Below, piece after piece: positions 1-12,085 of a DNA stretch of 64,000 nt. Source of the DNA: Amborella trichopoda (taxonomy: Eukaryota > Streptophyta > Magnoliopsida > Amborellales > Amborellaceae); assembly GCF_000471905.2 (NCBI RefSeq), contig NW_006496564.1, forward strand, positions 1,720,756 through 1,784,755, written 5' to 3'. The translations under genes were made by a program, and so were the position numbers. Position 1 is the first letter of the stretch. Every line of letters starts with the position of its first letter. Under the pieces are notes generated by a model. The model did no database searches. It worked only from the letters and a program-made list of their open reading frames with translations, and was not told the DNA's origin.

Positions 1-60
1 TATTTGCCAATTGCGGAAGAGCAAGGGGTAGCCTTTCGACTGCCTCAAGTAGTAAGACCA

Positions 61-144
61 GCAAGTGACTTGTCCGTGGTTGTCAAGAGACCAATGCAAG
101 TGATGTCAATGGCTGGGCCGTTGATGTCGAAAGACAGGAAGTAA
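61..144 (+). pseudogene. Integrase C-terminus-like remnant
   Basis: A 28-codon open stretch contains DLSVVVKRP, which resembles DLVLVVKRP in the better preserved Ty3/gypsy integrase C-terminus at 2,893-3,264. It ends at a TAA. The match is short, so this is a weak call: probably an old fragment of the same retrotransposon family. Confidence 0.35.
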
Positions 145-387
145 GGGACTTGGGAGTCCCTTCTCTCCTCAGGTCGAGTCAAAAACCTAGAGCGTGAAGC
201 ATGGTCTACGCTCAAGAGGAAAATAAGAAGTGAGGTTCGTGAAACTCCTCCCTGGAGGACAAGCTCACGAGTATGGGGATCACAAAATATCCAACTCAGA
301 AATAGGGGTTGAATAACCCCGAAGCCATGTGTGTGTAGTGAGCATAATGCTTAATAAGCAAACAAAGCAGGCGATAGGGTAGCAATG
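145..387. other. Non-coding retrotransposon leader-like DNA
   Basis: No coding sequence is visible. Part of it (about 300-400) resembles 24,290-24,390, the leader beside the minus-strand LTR of element 2; both share a CCGAAGCCATGTG-like block followed by an AGTCGCCAAGCT/GGCGCCAAGCT block. It is therefore likely the 5' leader of another minus-strand copy of the family that runs off the left edge. Confidence 0.35.
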
Positions 388-405
388 TCCTCAGTCAAGG
401 CGCCA
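388..405 (-). other. Primer-binding-site-like sequence (LTR element)
   Basis: Read on the minus strand this is TGGCGCCTTGACTGAGGA. It resembles the TGGCGCC-type primer sites used by several plant Ty3/gypsy elements. It lies just beyond the LTR-like block 406-2,892 in minus orientation, where a primer site should be. The call rests on position and the first seven bases. Confidence 0.4.
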
Positions 406-2892
406 AGCTAGTTTGGACTCGATCTCATTAGGTTTAAGGACCGTGAGTGGGGACTCGGATTTGGTGTTCAGCCCGATATCGCTCTCTAGGAAATCGCAGT
501 GCATGTGGTGTGTGTGCGGGTAGGTACTAATTAGTGAGAGAGAATTAGAGGGTGTGAGGAGGAACCTACCTCACGGTGGGTTCCTGACATGCTCGGGCGT
601 ATGGAGACGCCCTCTTAGATCACAACAAAAAGCCCCCAAAACTTAAGGCTGGTTCGACTTTGGCTCCCTTGCTGCACTCAGTGCCTTATGAACACACATA
701 CCTAAGAGGGCCAGACAAGTGGGTCGAAAGACACTGACTTGTCATTAGATGTGTGTGATTAGGTGCCTCGATCTTGTCCCCGAATCTGTATGATCTGGTG
801 ACGTGTGTCTCGAGTTTCGAAGGGAACCCGGGACTTGAGATCGCTCTCTCGAGAACCTTGCTCAAGAACAAGGGCAGGTATACCAACCAATGAGAGAGAA
901 ATTTGTTGTGAGGTGGGACACACCTCACTTGGGTCCGTGACTCACTCGGACTGGCTCGCGTGGGTGCCCTCTTAGATCATGTCGCAAAGCCCCACAGTCG
1001 TACAACTAGTACGAAATTGCCTCCCTTGGCCTGTATTCTCCTATTTCTACGATCACACACACATGGCTAATTTTACAAGACAAGTGGTCCAAGGGATCCC
1101 ACCTTATCTTTGGGTGAATGCACATTGGTGTGCACATTCAAAGGAGAAAAGAGAAGAAATGATGAGATGAGAGTTGGGAAAAGGAAGAAGAGAGAAGAAA
1201 AGAAAAGAAAGAAACATTTGACCAAGTGGCTAGCTTAGCACAGTGGCTAGATTGGCATGATGATTGACCTGAGGTGGTAGCAAGAGGAGGCACGATAACG
1301 CGGACTGACATGACGACAATACTACTCGATAACAGAATACCAACACCAACCAGCCTGACACAACGATGAGTTTGACATGGCAGAAAGACAAGCACGGTAA
1401 CTTAGACCGGCACGACGACAAAACTGCTCGACGACGAGGCTACCGCGATAGTGCTAGACTTGTCCCTTGGTCAAATGAGAGAGGAAGAAGAAAAAAAAAG
1501 AGAAAGAGGAGAGATAAGAAAAGTAGAGAGAGAAGGAAAGAGAAAAGAAAAGAGATAGGAGAAAAGAGAAGGAAAGGAGAAAAAAGAAAGAGAGGAGATA
1601 GAAGAAAAAAGAGAGAGAAGAGAAGAAGAGAGAAGAGGAAAAGAGAAGAGAGGAATATGGAGAGAAAGAAGAGAAAAGAGAGAGAAGGGAGACGAGAAAA
1701 GAAATGAGAGACAAAAAGAAGGGGGAGAGAGAAGAAGTGAGTGCAAGAAGACAATGGAGAGAAAGGAGAGAGAAAGAAGAATTGTGAGAGAAAAAGAAGA
1801 GAGAATGAAGCATGGATGACGATAATCTTCTACCGTCCATGACAGAGGAGAGAGAAGGAAGAAGGAAGCATGGATGACGATGAGCTTTCACCGTCCATGA
1901 CAGAGGAGAGAAAAGAGAGAAGGAAGCATGGAAGACGATGGGGTTCCGTCGTCCATGACAAAGGAGAGAGAGAAGAAGGGACCATGGACGGTGATGAGCT
2001 TCTGCCATCCATAACAGGAAAGAGAGAGAGAAGAAGAGAACATGAACGACGATGGGCTTTCGTCATTTATGACTTAGGAAAGAGGAGAGAGAAAGAACAT
2101 AGACATCGATGGGCTTCCGTCATCTATGACAGAAGAAAGAGGAGAGAGAAAGAACGTGGACGTCGATGGATTTTCGTCGCTAATGATAGAGAGAGAGAGA
2201 CAGAAATGAGAAAAAGAAAGACATACGCGGCGCTAAGCATCATCACTCGTGTCATAAGGGACTCAGGCACGACCTGACCCACCACTTGGGGAAGGGCCTG
2301 ATTCAGTGTCCTTGTCAAACAATGAGGAAAGGAATGCCATGCACGGCAATGAGCATCGTCGTGCACAACATCGGGAAGGGGAAACTTGGATAGAGGCCTG
2401 GCCCGCTGCTCGGGTAAAGGCCCGACTCACTGTACATGTTTCCAGAGGATAAGGGAAGAATGAGAATGTCATGCCTGACGATGGGTATCGCCATGCATGA
2501 CTAGAGAGGAGAGAGAAAAGAAATAACAGGGAGAGAGAAAAGAAATAACAGGGTGAGAGAAAGAAAGTAGAAAGAGAAGAAAGAAAGTAGAAAGAGAAAG
2601 AAAGTAGAAAGAGGGTTTAGAGAAGATAAATAAGAAAGAAAAGTAGAAAGAGAAGGAAGGAGAAGATTAAGAAAGATGGGGAATAAGAAAAGAAAGAAAG
2701 CAAAGAGAAAAGAGGAAAGAAGAAGAAGAGAGAGAAAAAGAGAGAGACATGCACGACAATGGTGACTATTGTACATGTTTGAGATGAAGATGAGAGAGAC
2801 AGAGAGAAGAAGAGGAAGAGAGAGAAAAAAGAAAGAGAGAGAAAAAGGAGAAGAGAGAAAGAAAGAAAGAGGAGAGAGAAATTCAAATACCC
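406..2892 (-). repeat. Long LTR, 3' part (copy A), GA-rich
   Basis: The block from about 745 to 2,880 matches 24,395-26,440 in the same orientation, base for base over long stretches, for example the segment around AACAAGGGCAGGTATACCAA (about 867 and 24,500). It also matches 9,650-12,085 in inverted orientation. 420-745 is a diverged tandem duplicate of 755-1,110. 1,466-1,740 and 2,500-2,890 are almost pure purine (A/G) on the plus strand. Open frames here are artefacts of the purine tracts. I infer the 3' half of a long minus-oriented LTR, cut off at 2,892 by the integrase-bearing element. Confidence 0.6.
1806..2200. repeat. About 59-bp tandem repeat in LTR copy A
   Basis: About seven diverged units start with GAAGCATGGA or similar (near 1,806, 1,865, 1,924, 1,983, 2,038, 2,096, 2,154). 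Each carries a CGTCCATGAC-like half and a purine-rich half. The same array with about the same copy number is present at 25,344-25,735. Confidence 0.75.
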
Positions 2893-3264
2893 TCACTCCA
2901 TGTTGCTATACATCAGGGACTAGCTGAAGATGAGAGGGTCAGGCTTCGTTACCAAGGGTTGGATGCCCTTGATGAAAAGAGACTAGAGGCCCAACAGAGC
3001 CTCAAGCTCAATCAAGGAAGAATGAAGAGAACCTTTGACAAGTCTGTCAAGGTTCGTTCATTCGCTCGTGGGGACTTAGTCTTAGTAGTTAAGAGACCGA
3101 TCATCATGCACGGCCTTCGCAAAGGAAAGTTCTAGCCTAAGTGGGAAGGTCAATTCGTAATCAAGAAGGTTACACCACGTGGGGCCTATGTACTGACGAA
3201 CTCTGATGGAGAAGAGGTGATGCCCCCTATCAACGGGCGATATTTAAAGATGTATTATCCCTAA
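2893..3264 (+). pseudogene. Ty3/gypsy integrase C-terminal fragment
   Basis: One plus-strand frame reads through about 124 codons to a TAA at 3,262. Features typical of the end of plant Ty3/gypsy integrases are visible: the helical stretch HQGLAEDERVRLRYQGLDAL, FARGDLVLVVKR, then PKWEGQFVIKKVTPRGAYVL and the terminal NGRYLKMYYP. An in-frame TAG lies at about 3,133, between GKF and PKWEG, so the frame is broken. The catalytic core (DDE) and RT are absent upstream, where the sequence switches abruptly to a GA-rich LTR block. It marks the 3' end of the coding region of element 1, whose 3' LTR lies about 4.5 kb downstream. Confidence 0.85.
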
Positions 3265-5084
3265 CATGGCGATAAAGCACGGTGTATACAAAAAAATAAT
3301 ATAAATGAAGACGAGAAACATCAAGCCAACTAAAAGGAAATTCATTTCTTTCATTGAATTAGAAAAAGTTGCAACTTACAACCGAAGGCCCATTATCAGG
3401 GTTACAAAGCTCTTGCATCTGAAGATAACAGGACGGTTACAAACCAAAGATGGCGGTGTTGCTCTTGCATCTGAGGATAAGAGGACAGTTTTAGGCCAAA
3501 AGATTAAGCCAACCACTTTCGAGTCAAGTTCAATTCATCTGACGAGTATATCAAATATACAAGGTAGACTCTCTAGCAAGGAACTGGCCTATGAGAGAGA
3601 GCGTACCCTGTTCACAATGGATGCCCTTCCATAGAACAACATGGACTTCACAGCTGTGCTAGAGGACTTGGCTTCCACCATACCACGGTGGCATGGCCTC
3701 CCCGTTTGCCATACCCCCACAAGACGTCGTCGTCCGAGGTCATCGTCATGCGCAACACAATGTTCTGTCCTATCATCACCATGGGCAGGTTAATGTTGTG
3801 TGAGACTATCGTCACGAGCCTCATACCCCCAAACATGGCTATCACCGCATATGACCCATGGATGTACAAAGACGGTGCCGCATGCAGCTTAATGTCATGC
3901 ACGACTTTGAAGTACTTTGGTTCCTGTTGTTACCAATTACTGAGGGACATTGACTCCCATGTCTCTTCGGTTCCCCGACCTGTTGCCCCCCTCCGACAGT
4001 CCACCTTCTTGCTCCCTTCACCTTCCCCGCAATCCTTCGGGCTTCGTTGGAAACACATCTCCGATCGTCGGGATCCCTCGGCTGACCCTACTCTTTCCCC
4101 TACCGACGTGGCTTCCTCATGTCAGAAACACCCTTCCACCCAACGGCTATTTTTTTCGCCTTTTCGGATGGCTGGAAATATCGTGGAAAACACCGGGAAA
4201 ACCTCTCCCACCTCCTGCTTGTTATCGAAGTTAGTGAAAACCACCAGAAGTCCTCAAAAGACTTCCCTGAGACCCGACGGATTGCCCTTCGCCTCTTTTT
4301 TTTTTCCCACTTCAGCAGTCCACCAAAGCTAGCCGAAATTCTGCTAAAATTTCGGTGAACTCAATGCAGCCCCTTCTCCCTCTCCTCCAACAATCAGATA
4401 GCTGAAAAAGCCCTCTGAGCTCTCTATGACCTCCCCTTCAGCAGCAGAATGACCGGAGAAGCACTTGAACTCCGGTATAGCACCTTTGCAAATTATGTCA
4501 AGGCCCCGAGAGATCCTCTTCCTTGCTCAGAAAGCTTCGATGCTGACCGAAAACTGTTTGCAAGCATGCTACGAAGCCTCACACCTCCTGAAGTTCGCCA
4601 GAAAAATCCCTAAGGACCTTTCTCTGCAAATTTTGGCAGGAAGTGCTTGCCGGAAAACCCTCTCCAAGAGCTTTGGCTCTCCCCAGCTCTTGATGGCGAT
4701 AACGTCAGGCCAGGATGGCCAAGCCTGAGACCCGAAGTAGCATCGCCGCATGCCTCGTCAAGACTTTGTCTAGAGGACTAGTGCCGCACGCTTCATTAAG
4801 AAGGTTGTCATCGCGCATCTCGTCCAAGGACTACCACCCAGCGCTTCATCAGGAGGCTATTGTCGCACACCCTGTTAAGGAGTTACCAAGGGCTATTGCC
4901 ACGTGCTTCACCAAGGGACCTGATGCCATCATCTAGGTCTAATGTTGCACTTAGCATCATACATAGGCCTTGGCGCTCCCCTTCGGACCATCGGCCCACA
5001 CCCTCAAAAAGTTCATTCCCTACACCACAATCTCGCCCCTCAGTGAGCCCAGTTTTTGGTAATGACTCTATTCCTCATGGAGTC
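3265..5084. other. Element 1 region after integrase, no recognised gene
   Basis: Open frames exist (the longest is 3,688-4,332 plus, 214 codons, rich in Pro and Ser) but none resembles a known protein. A short internal duplication is visible at about 3,408-3,440 and 3,462-3,497 (GCTCTTGCATCTGA). I infer untranslated 3' DNA of a long-LTR gypsy element. Confidence 0.5.
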
Positions 5085-5660
5085 GCTTCCCGCATGGTCC
5101 ATGCTGCATGACCTTAAACTGCACCGCCATGGTCCGCACTGCTTGACCTTAAACTTCACCTCCATAGTCCACGCTGAATGACCTTAAACTACACTGCCAT
5201 GGTCCGCGCTGCATGACCTTAAACTGCACTGCCATGTTCCGCACTACATGACCTTAAACTACATCATCATGGTCTGCGCTGCATGACCTTTAACTACACC
5301 GCCCCTGTCCAAGCTGCATGACCCTAAACTGCATAGCCATAGTCCTTGTCTCACGACTCAAAATTGTATGACCATGGTCCAAATTGTAAGACCTTAAACT
5401 ATAGTGGAGGTCTAATTGCACAACCTCAAACTGCAAAGTCCTTGTCACATAACTTTAAACTTACGACCATGGTCCAGCTGTGTGACCTTAAACCATAGTG
5501 CAAGTCCTGGCCGCATGACATTAAAAGGCTTAGCACCATGGTCCAAACTATATGACCCTAAACTGTAGTGGAGGTCTAGTTGCACGACCACAAACTGCAT
5601 GGTCGTAGCTGTATGACTTTAAACTGCAGCGCCATGGTCCGAGCTACAAGAACCTAAAAC
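5085..5660. repeat. 35-bp minisatellite, block 1
   Basis: Diverged tandem units of about 35 bp built on CATGACCTTAAACTGCA followed by GCCATGGTCCGCGCTG. The first units are the most regular (5,085-5,330); later units drift in length. A second block lies at 6,040-6,360, and inverted copies of the unit occur at about 12,300-12,400 and 12,720-12,765. Confidence 0.85.
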
Positions 5661-6930
5661 TGTAAACGTGTAGCACGCCGAATGGTCCATACGCATAACT
5701 CCAACTAGACCCCCAATGGAGTTAGATGCATGTAAGGGTCATACTCATCCCATCATCTCTAGAGAGTGAGAGACATCCTTCCTTCAACCCACGGTGGGGT
5801 TCATCCGTGCCCTGGCCTCTCGGAGTTCCATGCACACTGATATTCATTATCCCTGTGGATTCACACTGGCCCTCCTAATCCCCAATGAAGCCTTTCTCGT
5901 TAACTACCCCTCGTAGGGTCACCACCTTCATCTACATCTCTTCACATGTGGATAGCCTTAACTATTTTTATCTCAAGGGAATCAGATTGCTATCCATATA
6001 CCTACCCCTCGTGCAACCCTATTGACATGATGACTCGTACAAGGTCCATGCTGCATGACCTTAAACTACATAGCCACAGTCCAAACTATATGACCATAAA
6101 CTGTAGCTGATGTCTAGTTGCACGACTTTAAACAGCATGGTCTATGCTGCATGACCTTAAATTGCATAGCCATGGTCCAAACTATATGACCATAAACTAT
6201 AGCGGATGTCTAGTTGCATGACCTTAAACTGTATGGTCCCAATTGCATGACTTTAAACTGTGTGACCATGGTCCAAGCTATATGACCTTAAACCATAGTA
6301 CATGTCCTGGCCGCATGACATTAAACTGCTTCGCCCAGGCCCAGGAGGCACGACCTTAAAGACGCCCCATGTGCACGCACACCTCCCTTTTTGCGTGCAT
6401 CTTCACTCATGTCTTCCTTAACCAGCCCATTGGTGTGTGCATACCCTCTTTTTCTTCTCTCCAGTGAGCCTACCTAGGGCCATATGCCCTTTTCATGCAT
6501 CACCACCCACGTCTTCCCCAGCCAGCCCATTTGTGTGCATGGGCCACTTACACCACTTCCATTGCCTCCCCAATGAGTCTACGTATGCGCACACACCCTT
6601 TTACGTACATCGCCACGCATGTCTTCCCTAGCCAGCCCATTCGTGTGTGTGGGCCACCTTCACCATCTTTCATCTCATTCCTCAGTAAGTCTTACCCATG
6701 CTCATCAAATGGCAAGTGGGTCACCACTTTTCACCTACCATCCAATCAACTCTCTACAGGTAACTTCATGCCACCTTCCTAAGTGAGTCAAAGTCACCCC
6801 CAGACTCACTATATGGCCTCTAATGATTGCCATTCATTACCGCTACGGTCCAGCTGATATAGTTCACATCCTAGCCACATGACGTTAAAAGGCTTCTCAT
6901 AGGTCTCGAAGGCACGACACAAAAACACGC
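5661..6930. repeat. Segment X of element 1, inverted copy at 12,290-13,100
   Basis: It holds the second minisatellite block (6,040-6,360) and CT-rich unique DNA. Its complement recurs at 12,290-13,100: the sequence around CACATGACGTTAAAAGGCTT (near 6,877) is found inverted near 12,333-12,352, and the CCCAATGGAGTTAG region (about 5,712) is found inverted near 13,050. This inverted pair supports two tail-to-tail members of one family. No gene seen. Confidence 0.65.
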
Positions 6931-7264
6931 CTTCTCTCAAAAAAAAATGGCCATGGTGTACATCTGGACAAGGGAACACCATGAGCAAAAATGATGGACA
7001 GGCATAGTCACGAAACCATGAGTAAGAGAGTTCCATGGAAAAATAAACTTAGCCATAGTGAAAACCCCAATAGGGCACTGTGAGAAAAAATAGATGAAAA
7101 GGGTGGACATGACCACAAAGTCATGGGTAAAAGAGCCCGAAAATAATGGAAATTGGTGAAAGTCGTCTTCATAGCGCCACTTCCTCTATTCAAGTGAAAA
7201 CCCGTGAAAGGGTGTTTGGACCGACAAAGAAGGTTGACGCATTCCACAGTCTCAGCTGACAGCC
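6931..7264. other. No gene seen
   Basis: Mixed-composition DNA between segment X and the 46-bp tandem repeat. The overlapping open frames show no recognisable domain. Confidence 0.4.
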
Positions 7265-7500
7265 CAGTTTCCACAGCTCGTCAGGGAGTGAGAGCCTCAT
7301 AAGATCTCCCCAGTTTCTACCGCTCGTCAAGGAGTGAGAGCCTCATAAGATCTCCCAGTTTTCACTGCTCATCAGGGAGTGAGAGCCTCATAAGATCTCC
7401 CCAGTTTCCACACCTCGTCAGGGAGTGAGAGCCTCATAAGATCTCCCCAGTTTCCATAGCTCGTCAGGGAGTGAAAGCCTCATAAGATCTCCCCAGTTCA
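7265..7500. repeat. 46-bp tandem repeat, five copies
   Basis: Five consecutive units of about 46 bp begin CAGTTTCCACAGCTCGTCAG and contain GAGAGCCTCATAAGATCTCC. Units differ by a few substitutions and one 1-bp deletion. It sits just before the LTR of element 1. Confidence 0.9.
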
Positions 7501-7855
7501 GCAACAACAAGAGTCCTTGAGGGTGAGGATGATGACGAAAAGATCCCTCCAAAAATGCTAAGGACCATTACGAAGGCACAAAACTGACAAGGCCAAGGTT
7601 GCCATAGGATTCAGGGTACGTCTCACCAAAGCCCTCTAGCCAACAGGGGACCAAACTTTCGGGACGGGCCAGAAGCCCCCGACTAGACTCCGCTAGACGA
7701 GACCTATAGGGATATCCTGAGCATCAAAGGCAAACTTGGTGTAGCAGTAAACAGTGCCCACCAGAGGTTCGTAGCATTTGGCCTTCAAAAATTCCTTGTT
7801 CTGTATGAGGAGGTCTTGATAAAGGCCTCATGCTCCAGAACTACGGATAGTCCCT

Positions 7856-8795
7856 TGAGGGTGAGGAATTCGACAAGATCCCTAAAAATTCCTGAATGAT
7901 TGCACTTCTTGAGTCTCTCGAAGCACAACATTCAGTGGGGCATGCTGTTGGAAGGTATTTTTATCAACATGAGGCCCCCGCTCAATAAAGGCCTAGCAAG
8001 TAAGGAAAATTTTTACGCTCTCAAAACAGCCCTAGAACTAGCCAAGATCTTCATAAGGTCTCTCAAAAATCACCTACCAAGTTTCGTCGCAATCCAACAT
8101 GTCTAAGGCAGTGCAGATTGAAAAACAGTTCTGGCATAATCGGCCTCTAGCACCCTGAAACGGACCTCTATAACTAGAGGTACATTTCAACATCTCAGAC
8201 TACTATGGGGACCACCACCATTGGATCCGGCACGGTTGAAAACCCCCAGGGGTCAAGTTTCAGCCCAAACGGACACTCTAGGAAGAAGTTATAGTCGAAA
8301 GAGTAAAACGGGAAAAGCCTTCCCTTGAGGGTGAGGAATTCGACAAGATCCCTAAAAATTCCTGAATGATTGCACTTCTTGAGTCTCTCGAAGCACAACA
8401 TTCAGTGGGGCATACTGTTGGAAGGTATTTTTATCAACATGAGGCCCCCGCTCAATAAAGGCCTAGCAAGTAAGGGAAATTTTTACGCTCTCAAAACAGC
8501 CCTAGAACTAGCCAAGATCTTCATGAGGTCTCTCAAAAATCACCTGCCAAGTTTCGTCGCAATCCAACATGTCTAAGGCAGTGCAGATTGAAAAACAGTT
8601 CTGGCATAATCGGCTTCTAGCACCCTGAAACGGACCTCTATAACTAGAGGTACATTTCAACATCTCAGACTACTATGGGGACCATCACCATTGGATCCAG
8701 CACGGTTGAAAACCCCCAGGGTCAAGTTTCAGCCCAAACGGACACTCCAAGAAGAAGTTATAGGCAAAAGAGTAAAACAGGAAAAGCCACACGCT
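7856..8795. repeat. 470-bp tandem duplication inside the LTR
   Basis: 7,856-8,325 is repeated at 8,326-8,795 with only scattered differences (for example GGGGCATGCTG versus GGGGCATACTG). Both copies start CTTGAGGGTGAGGAATTCG and end near AGTAAAACGGGAAAAGCC. The near-identity indicates a recent duplication compared with the rest of the element. Confidence 0.9.
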
Positions 8796-9567
8796 TTTCC
8801 CGTGCAGCCACCCTACCACACTACGCTATTGAAGGGACAGTCACAAGTAGTCACTTTCGACACTCATATCTCATTCGTCCAAAATCGGATCATGCTCAAA
8901 TTTGTTGAGCATGTTCCTAGTCAAGACGAGCGATTCGATATGTGGCACGCCTCATGACGATATCCGAGCACGAAGAAAAGCTAGAGAGAAGTTGTTGATC
9001 TGTGAAGAAAGCGCAGGAAACTCAGCAACATCGTACCTCACTCGAGCGGCCAAATCATGCCGCTGTGAGCCCGATCGATGCGAGACTAAATCCATTACGG
9101 GCGTAAGGTTTCTGGCCATCTCTGACCCGAACCCCGTACAAACATCTAAAATTTGGGACTTGCAAAACCTTCATTTGACCGCGGAACCGAGCTATGTTTT
9201 GTGCCCCGTGATCGTAGCGGCATGCTTAGTGTGATTCAGCGAAGAAACACAGAAAAATATCAAGGAACGAACACCTATCAATTCGAAGTTTCAAGATCTA
9301 CCCAAAAACACGATCCATAGCTCGAAGTTAGTGTCACCGATCGTCATGCCGAGCCCTACAAGAAAACAATCATCTTACGATCAACCAGGCATCAGAACGA
9401 CCCCAGATCAGCCATGCAAGAACACGTAAGTCCTAGGGCAACACAAGGACTGTTTTGGAATTCCACAACTTGTTAGGAAGGGGCAAATCTGTCATTTTGC
9501 ACCCTATTTTTTAATTTCTTTTAATTCAATTTAATCTTAATTTCTAGTAATTAGGGTTACTTTTGAT

Positions 9568-9605
9568 CATCCACCCATGTTTGGGGAACACTTCTATATA
9601 AATGT
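9568..9605 (+). promoter_or_regulatory. LTR promoter module (CATCCACCC block and TATA box)
   Basis: CATCCACCCATGTTT at 9,568-9,582 is followed 13 bases later by CTATATAAAT (9,594-9,603). The same pair, with near-identical spacing, occurs on the minus strand at 26,521-26,558 and 33,782-33,816. Conservation of motif plus spacing in three otherwise diverged LTRs supports a core promoter. Confidence 0.65.
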
Positions 9606-9639
9606 ACCATCATTTTACACAGGAGAAAAGGGGGGAGAT

Positions 9640-12085
9640 ACATGCACACACAAGAGAGTTTTCACTTAATACAAGTTTATCTTTCTTACCATTATGGTCT
9701 TACGCTTGAGAGAGAGGGCGAGGTGAGAGAAACTTTCGACCGGTACCCCTAAGGTTGAGGTAAATCTTCTCTCTCTTCTTTTTCTTTTCTTCTTCTCTCT
9801 CTCTTCTCCCTCTTCTTCTTCTGAGTCCCTCGCGGAGGTCATGCACGGTAGTAGCGGTGTCGTGCATGCCTCTCCCTTGGTCTCACAGGTCGTGCATGGC
9901 GATGGCAGTACCATGCACAAGTCTTCTTTCTCTCAGTGAAGTCTGTAGACGGTGCTGCCCATCGCTGCCCACAGAATTAGCTTTGATATCTCGGTGAAGA
10001 ACCTAGGTGAAGTGTGTTGCCACCTGCAGGAGCCTTCCTCTGTTGCGCATCTAACGTAGATGGTGATGCCTATCGCTGCCTGCTAGAGGCCCTGTAAACA
10101 CCCATCGCAGTCTACGAGCTTCCTCCATGCGTCCGATGCCTATCGTCATTTTCTTTGCATCCCACATCTATCGCGTGCGGCCTAGGAGAAACCAGGAGCT
10201 AACGCCGTCCACAAGGCATGCACTGCCTCCTTGCATTGCCCACGGCGATGTCTATCAACGTCCATATTTTTATTTTCTCTTCGCCGTCTTGTTCTTTCCT
10301 CTCCACCTTTTTCTCTTCTCACTTGATTAAGGGTAGGCCTAGCCTAGCGCCGACGTGCCGACCATGGTCTCGAGTAGTACTACCGCCATGCTGGTCATGT
10401 GAACCATACCCGTCTTGCTACCACTCAAAGTTGGTGGCTTTCAATTGTCATTCTAGCCTCGCCTCTCCATCAAGTTATCGTCTCCTTTCTATCTTTCATC
10501 TAACCTTGCACTTCATCGCCTTCTCCCATGAACGTGCATTACCCTAAGACAAGGGTGGGTTCTTTTTGACCCCCTTGTCTTACAAATTAACTATAGAAGT
10601 GTTGGGCAGAAAAACAAGAGGGTTACAGGACAAGGGAGGTGATTCCGAACCAGCTCAAGCAGGTGGGGGGCTTTCTTCGTGATCTAAGAGGGCGCCCACA
10701 CGAGCCAGCCCGAGTAAGTCCCGAACCCACCTAAAATTCCTCTCTCATTGGTTGGTATACATGCCCTTACCCTCAAGAAAGGTTACGAGAGAGCGATCTC
10801 AAATCCCTAGTCCACCAAAGACCCAAGACACGTGCCGCCAGATCACCTAGATCCAGAGGGCGAGATCGAGGCACCTAACTAACATACACATAACACACAA
10901 AGAGAGAGTTTTTACTTAATAAAGTTTCTCTTTCTTCTCATTGTTGGGTCACGTATGGAGAGAGAGTAAGGTGAGAGAAACTTTTGAATCGGTAGCCTTA
11001 GGCTCAAAGTAAACTTTCTCTCTCCTCTTTTTCTTTTCTTCTTCCTCTTCTTGGTCTGAGCTCCCCTCAGAGGTCATGCACGGCAGTGGCAGTGTTGTGA
11101 AGGCCTCTCCTGTTGTCTCACAGGTCACACATGACGATGGTTGCACCATGCACGAGCCTCCTTCTCCTTCTGTTTGTCCATCTCTACCACCCGACAAGGC
11201 TTGCGGACGGCACTGCTCATCACCGTCCGCAGACGTGTCCTCAATGCCTCAGTGAAGAGTGCAGACGGCGAAACTCATTGTTACCCGTGAGAGGTCTCCG
11301 CAATGTCTATTGTTGCATGAGAGCTTTCTTCGTGTACGCGGTGCCTATCGCCATCCGCGAGCCTCCTTTGTGCATTCAATGCATCGTTGCTCCCCCTGCA
11401 CCCCACGCCTACTGCCGTGTGCCTCATGAGAACTATTGTCGCATGCCTCGCAAATGGTTATTGTCGTGAGCTTCACGAGAGGCTATCACCGCCCACGCAG
11501 GGGTGCACTGCCAATGCCTAGTGCCATCCGTAGTTCCCTGCTTCCCCTCATGCTACGAGCAATAGTGTCCAGCACCGTCCAAGGGCCGTGACACTGCTAC
11601 TCCACGGTCGTGGGTGGCGATGCCTAGCACCGTTAAGACCCTATCTCTCCATCATCTCTTGCCTTCTCTTCACTCTCTCCTCTTATCACTTGATTGAGGG
11701 TTGACCTACCCTAGCACTGTCATGTCGGCCTAGGTTTTGAGTAGTCTTGCCGTCGTGCTGATTCTAAGTACCATGCCTGTCTTGCAAATTATCCATAGAA
11801 GTGTTGTGCAGAAAACCAAGGAGATTACAGGTCAAGGGAGGTGATTTCGAATCAGCCAAAGTAGCTAGGGGGCTTTTCGACGTGATTTAAGAGGGTGCCT
11901 ATGCGAGCCAGTTCGAGTAAGTCCCGAACCCACCTTAAATTCCTCTCTCATCGGTTGTTATACCTGCCCTTGCTCTTGAGTAAGATTTTGAGAGAGCGAT
12001 CTCAAATCCTGGGTCCGCTAGAAACCTGAGATACGTGCCACGTGATCATCTAGATCCAGAGGGCGAGATCGAGGCACCTAACCAC
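9640..12085. repeat. About 1.2-kb tandem duplication in the LTR of element 1
   Basis: 9,640-10,886 and 10,887-12,085 are diverged copies. Both begin with an ACACACAA(A)GAGAGAGTTTT..ACTTAATA block, carry CT-rich tracts and a GGTCATGCACGG block, and end in CCAGAGGGCGAGATCGAGG. The downstream half of each is the inverse of the LTR blocks at 745-1,110 and 24,402-24,640. Small open frames inside are not convincing genes. Confidence 0.75.

Larger units (their letters stand above)
7501..12085 (+). mobile_element. 3' LTR of element 1 (long, plus orientation)
   Basis: From about 8,000 on, this is the reverse complement of 24,387-27,810: first a unique U3-like part (8,050-9,600), then a TATA-type promoter (9,568-9,605), then a CT-rich part (9,640-10,886) that is duplicated in tandem (10,887-12,085). 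The terminal motif GATCGAGGCACCTAACCA near 12,085 also ends the other LTR copies beside their primer sites. The exact 5' boundary is not visible; I place it between the 46-bp repeat and 7,856. Lengths of 3.4-4.5 kb are unusually long for plant LTRs but known in the Tat/Ogre group of Ty3/gypsy. Confidence 0.55.

Noticed and set aside
3688..4332. 214-codon open frame (plus)
   Set aside because: Resembles no protein I know, is Pro/Ser-rich, and overlaps other frames. It lies in the untranslated 3' part of a retroelement.
7265..7500. CRISPR-like regular repeats
   Set aside because: Units are contiguous with no unique spacers, and the context is plant transposon DNA.
7900..8576. Two near-identical 68-codon frames at 7,900 and 8,370
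   Set aside because: They are open only because the 470-bp LTR segment is duplicated. No homology or start context supports a gene.
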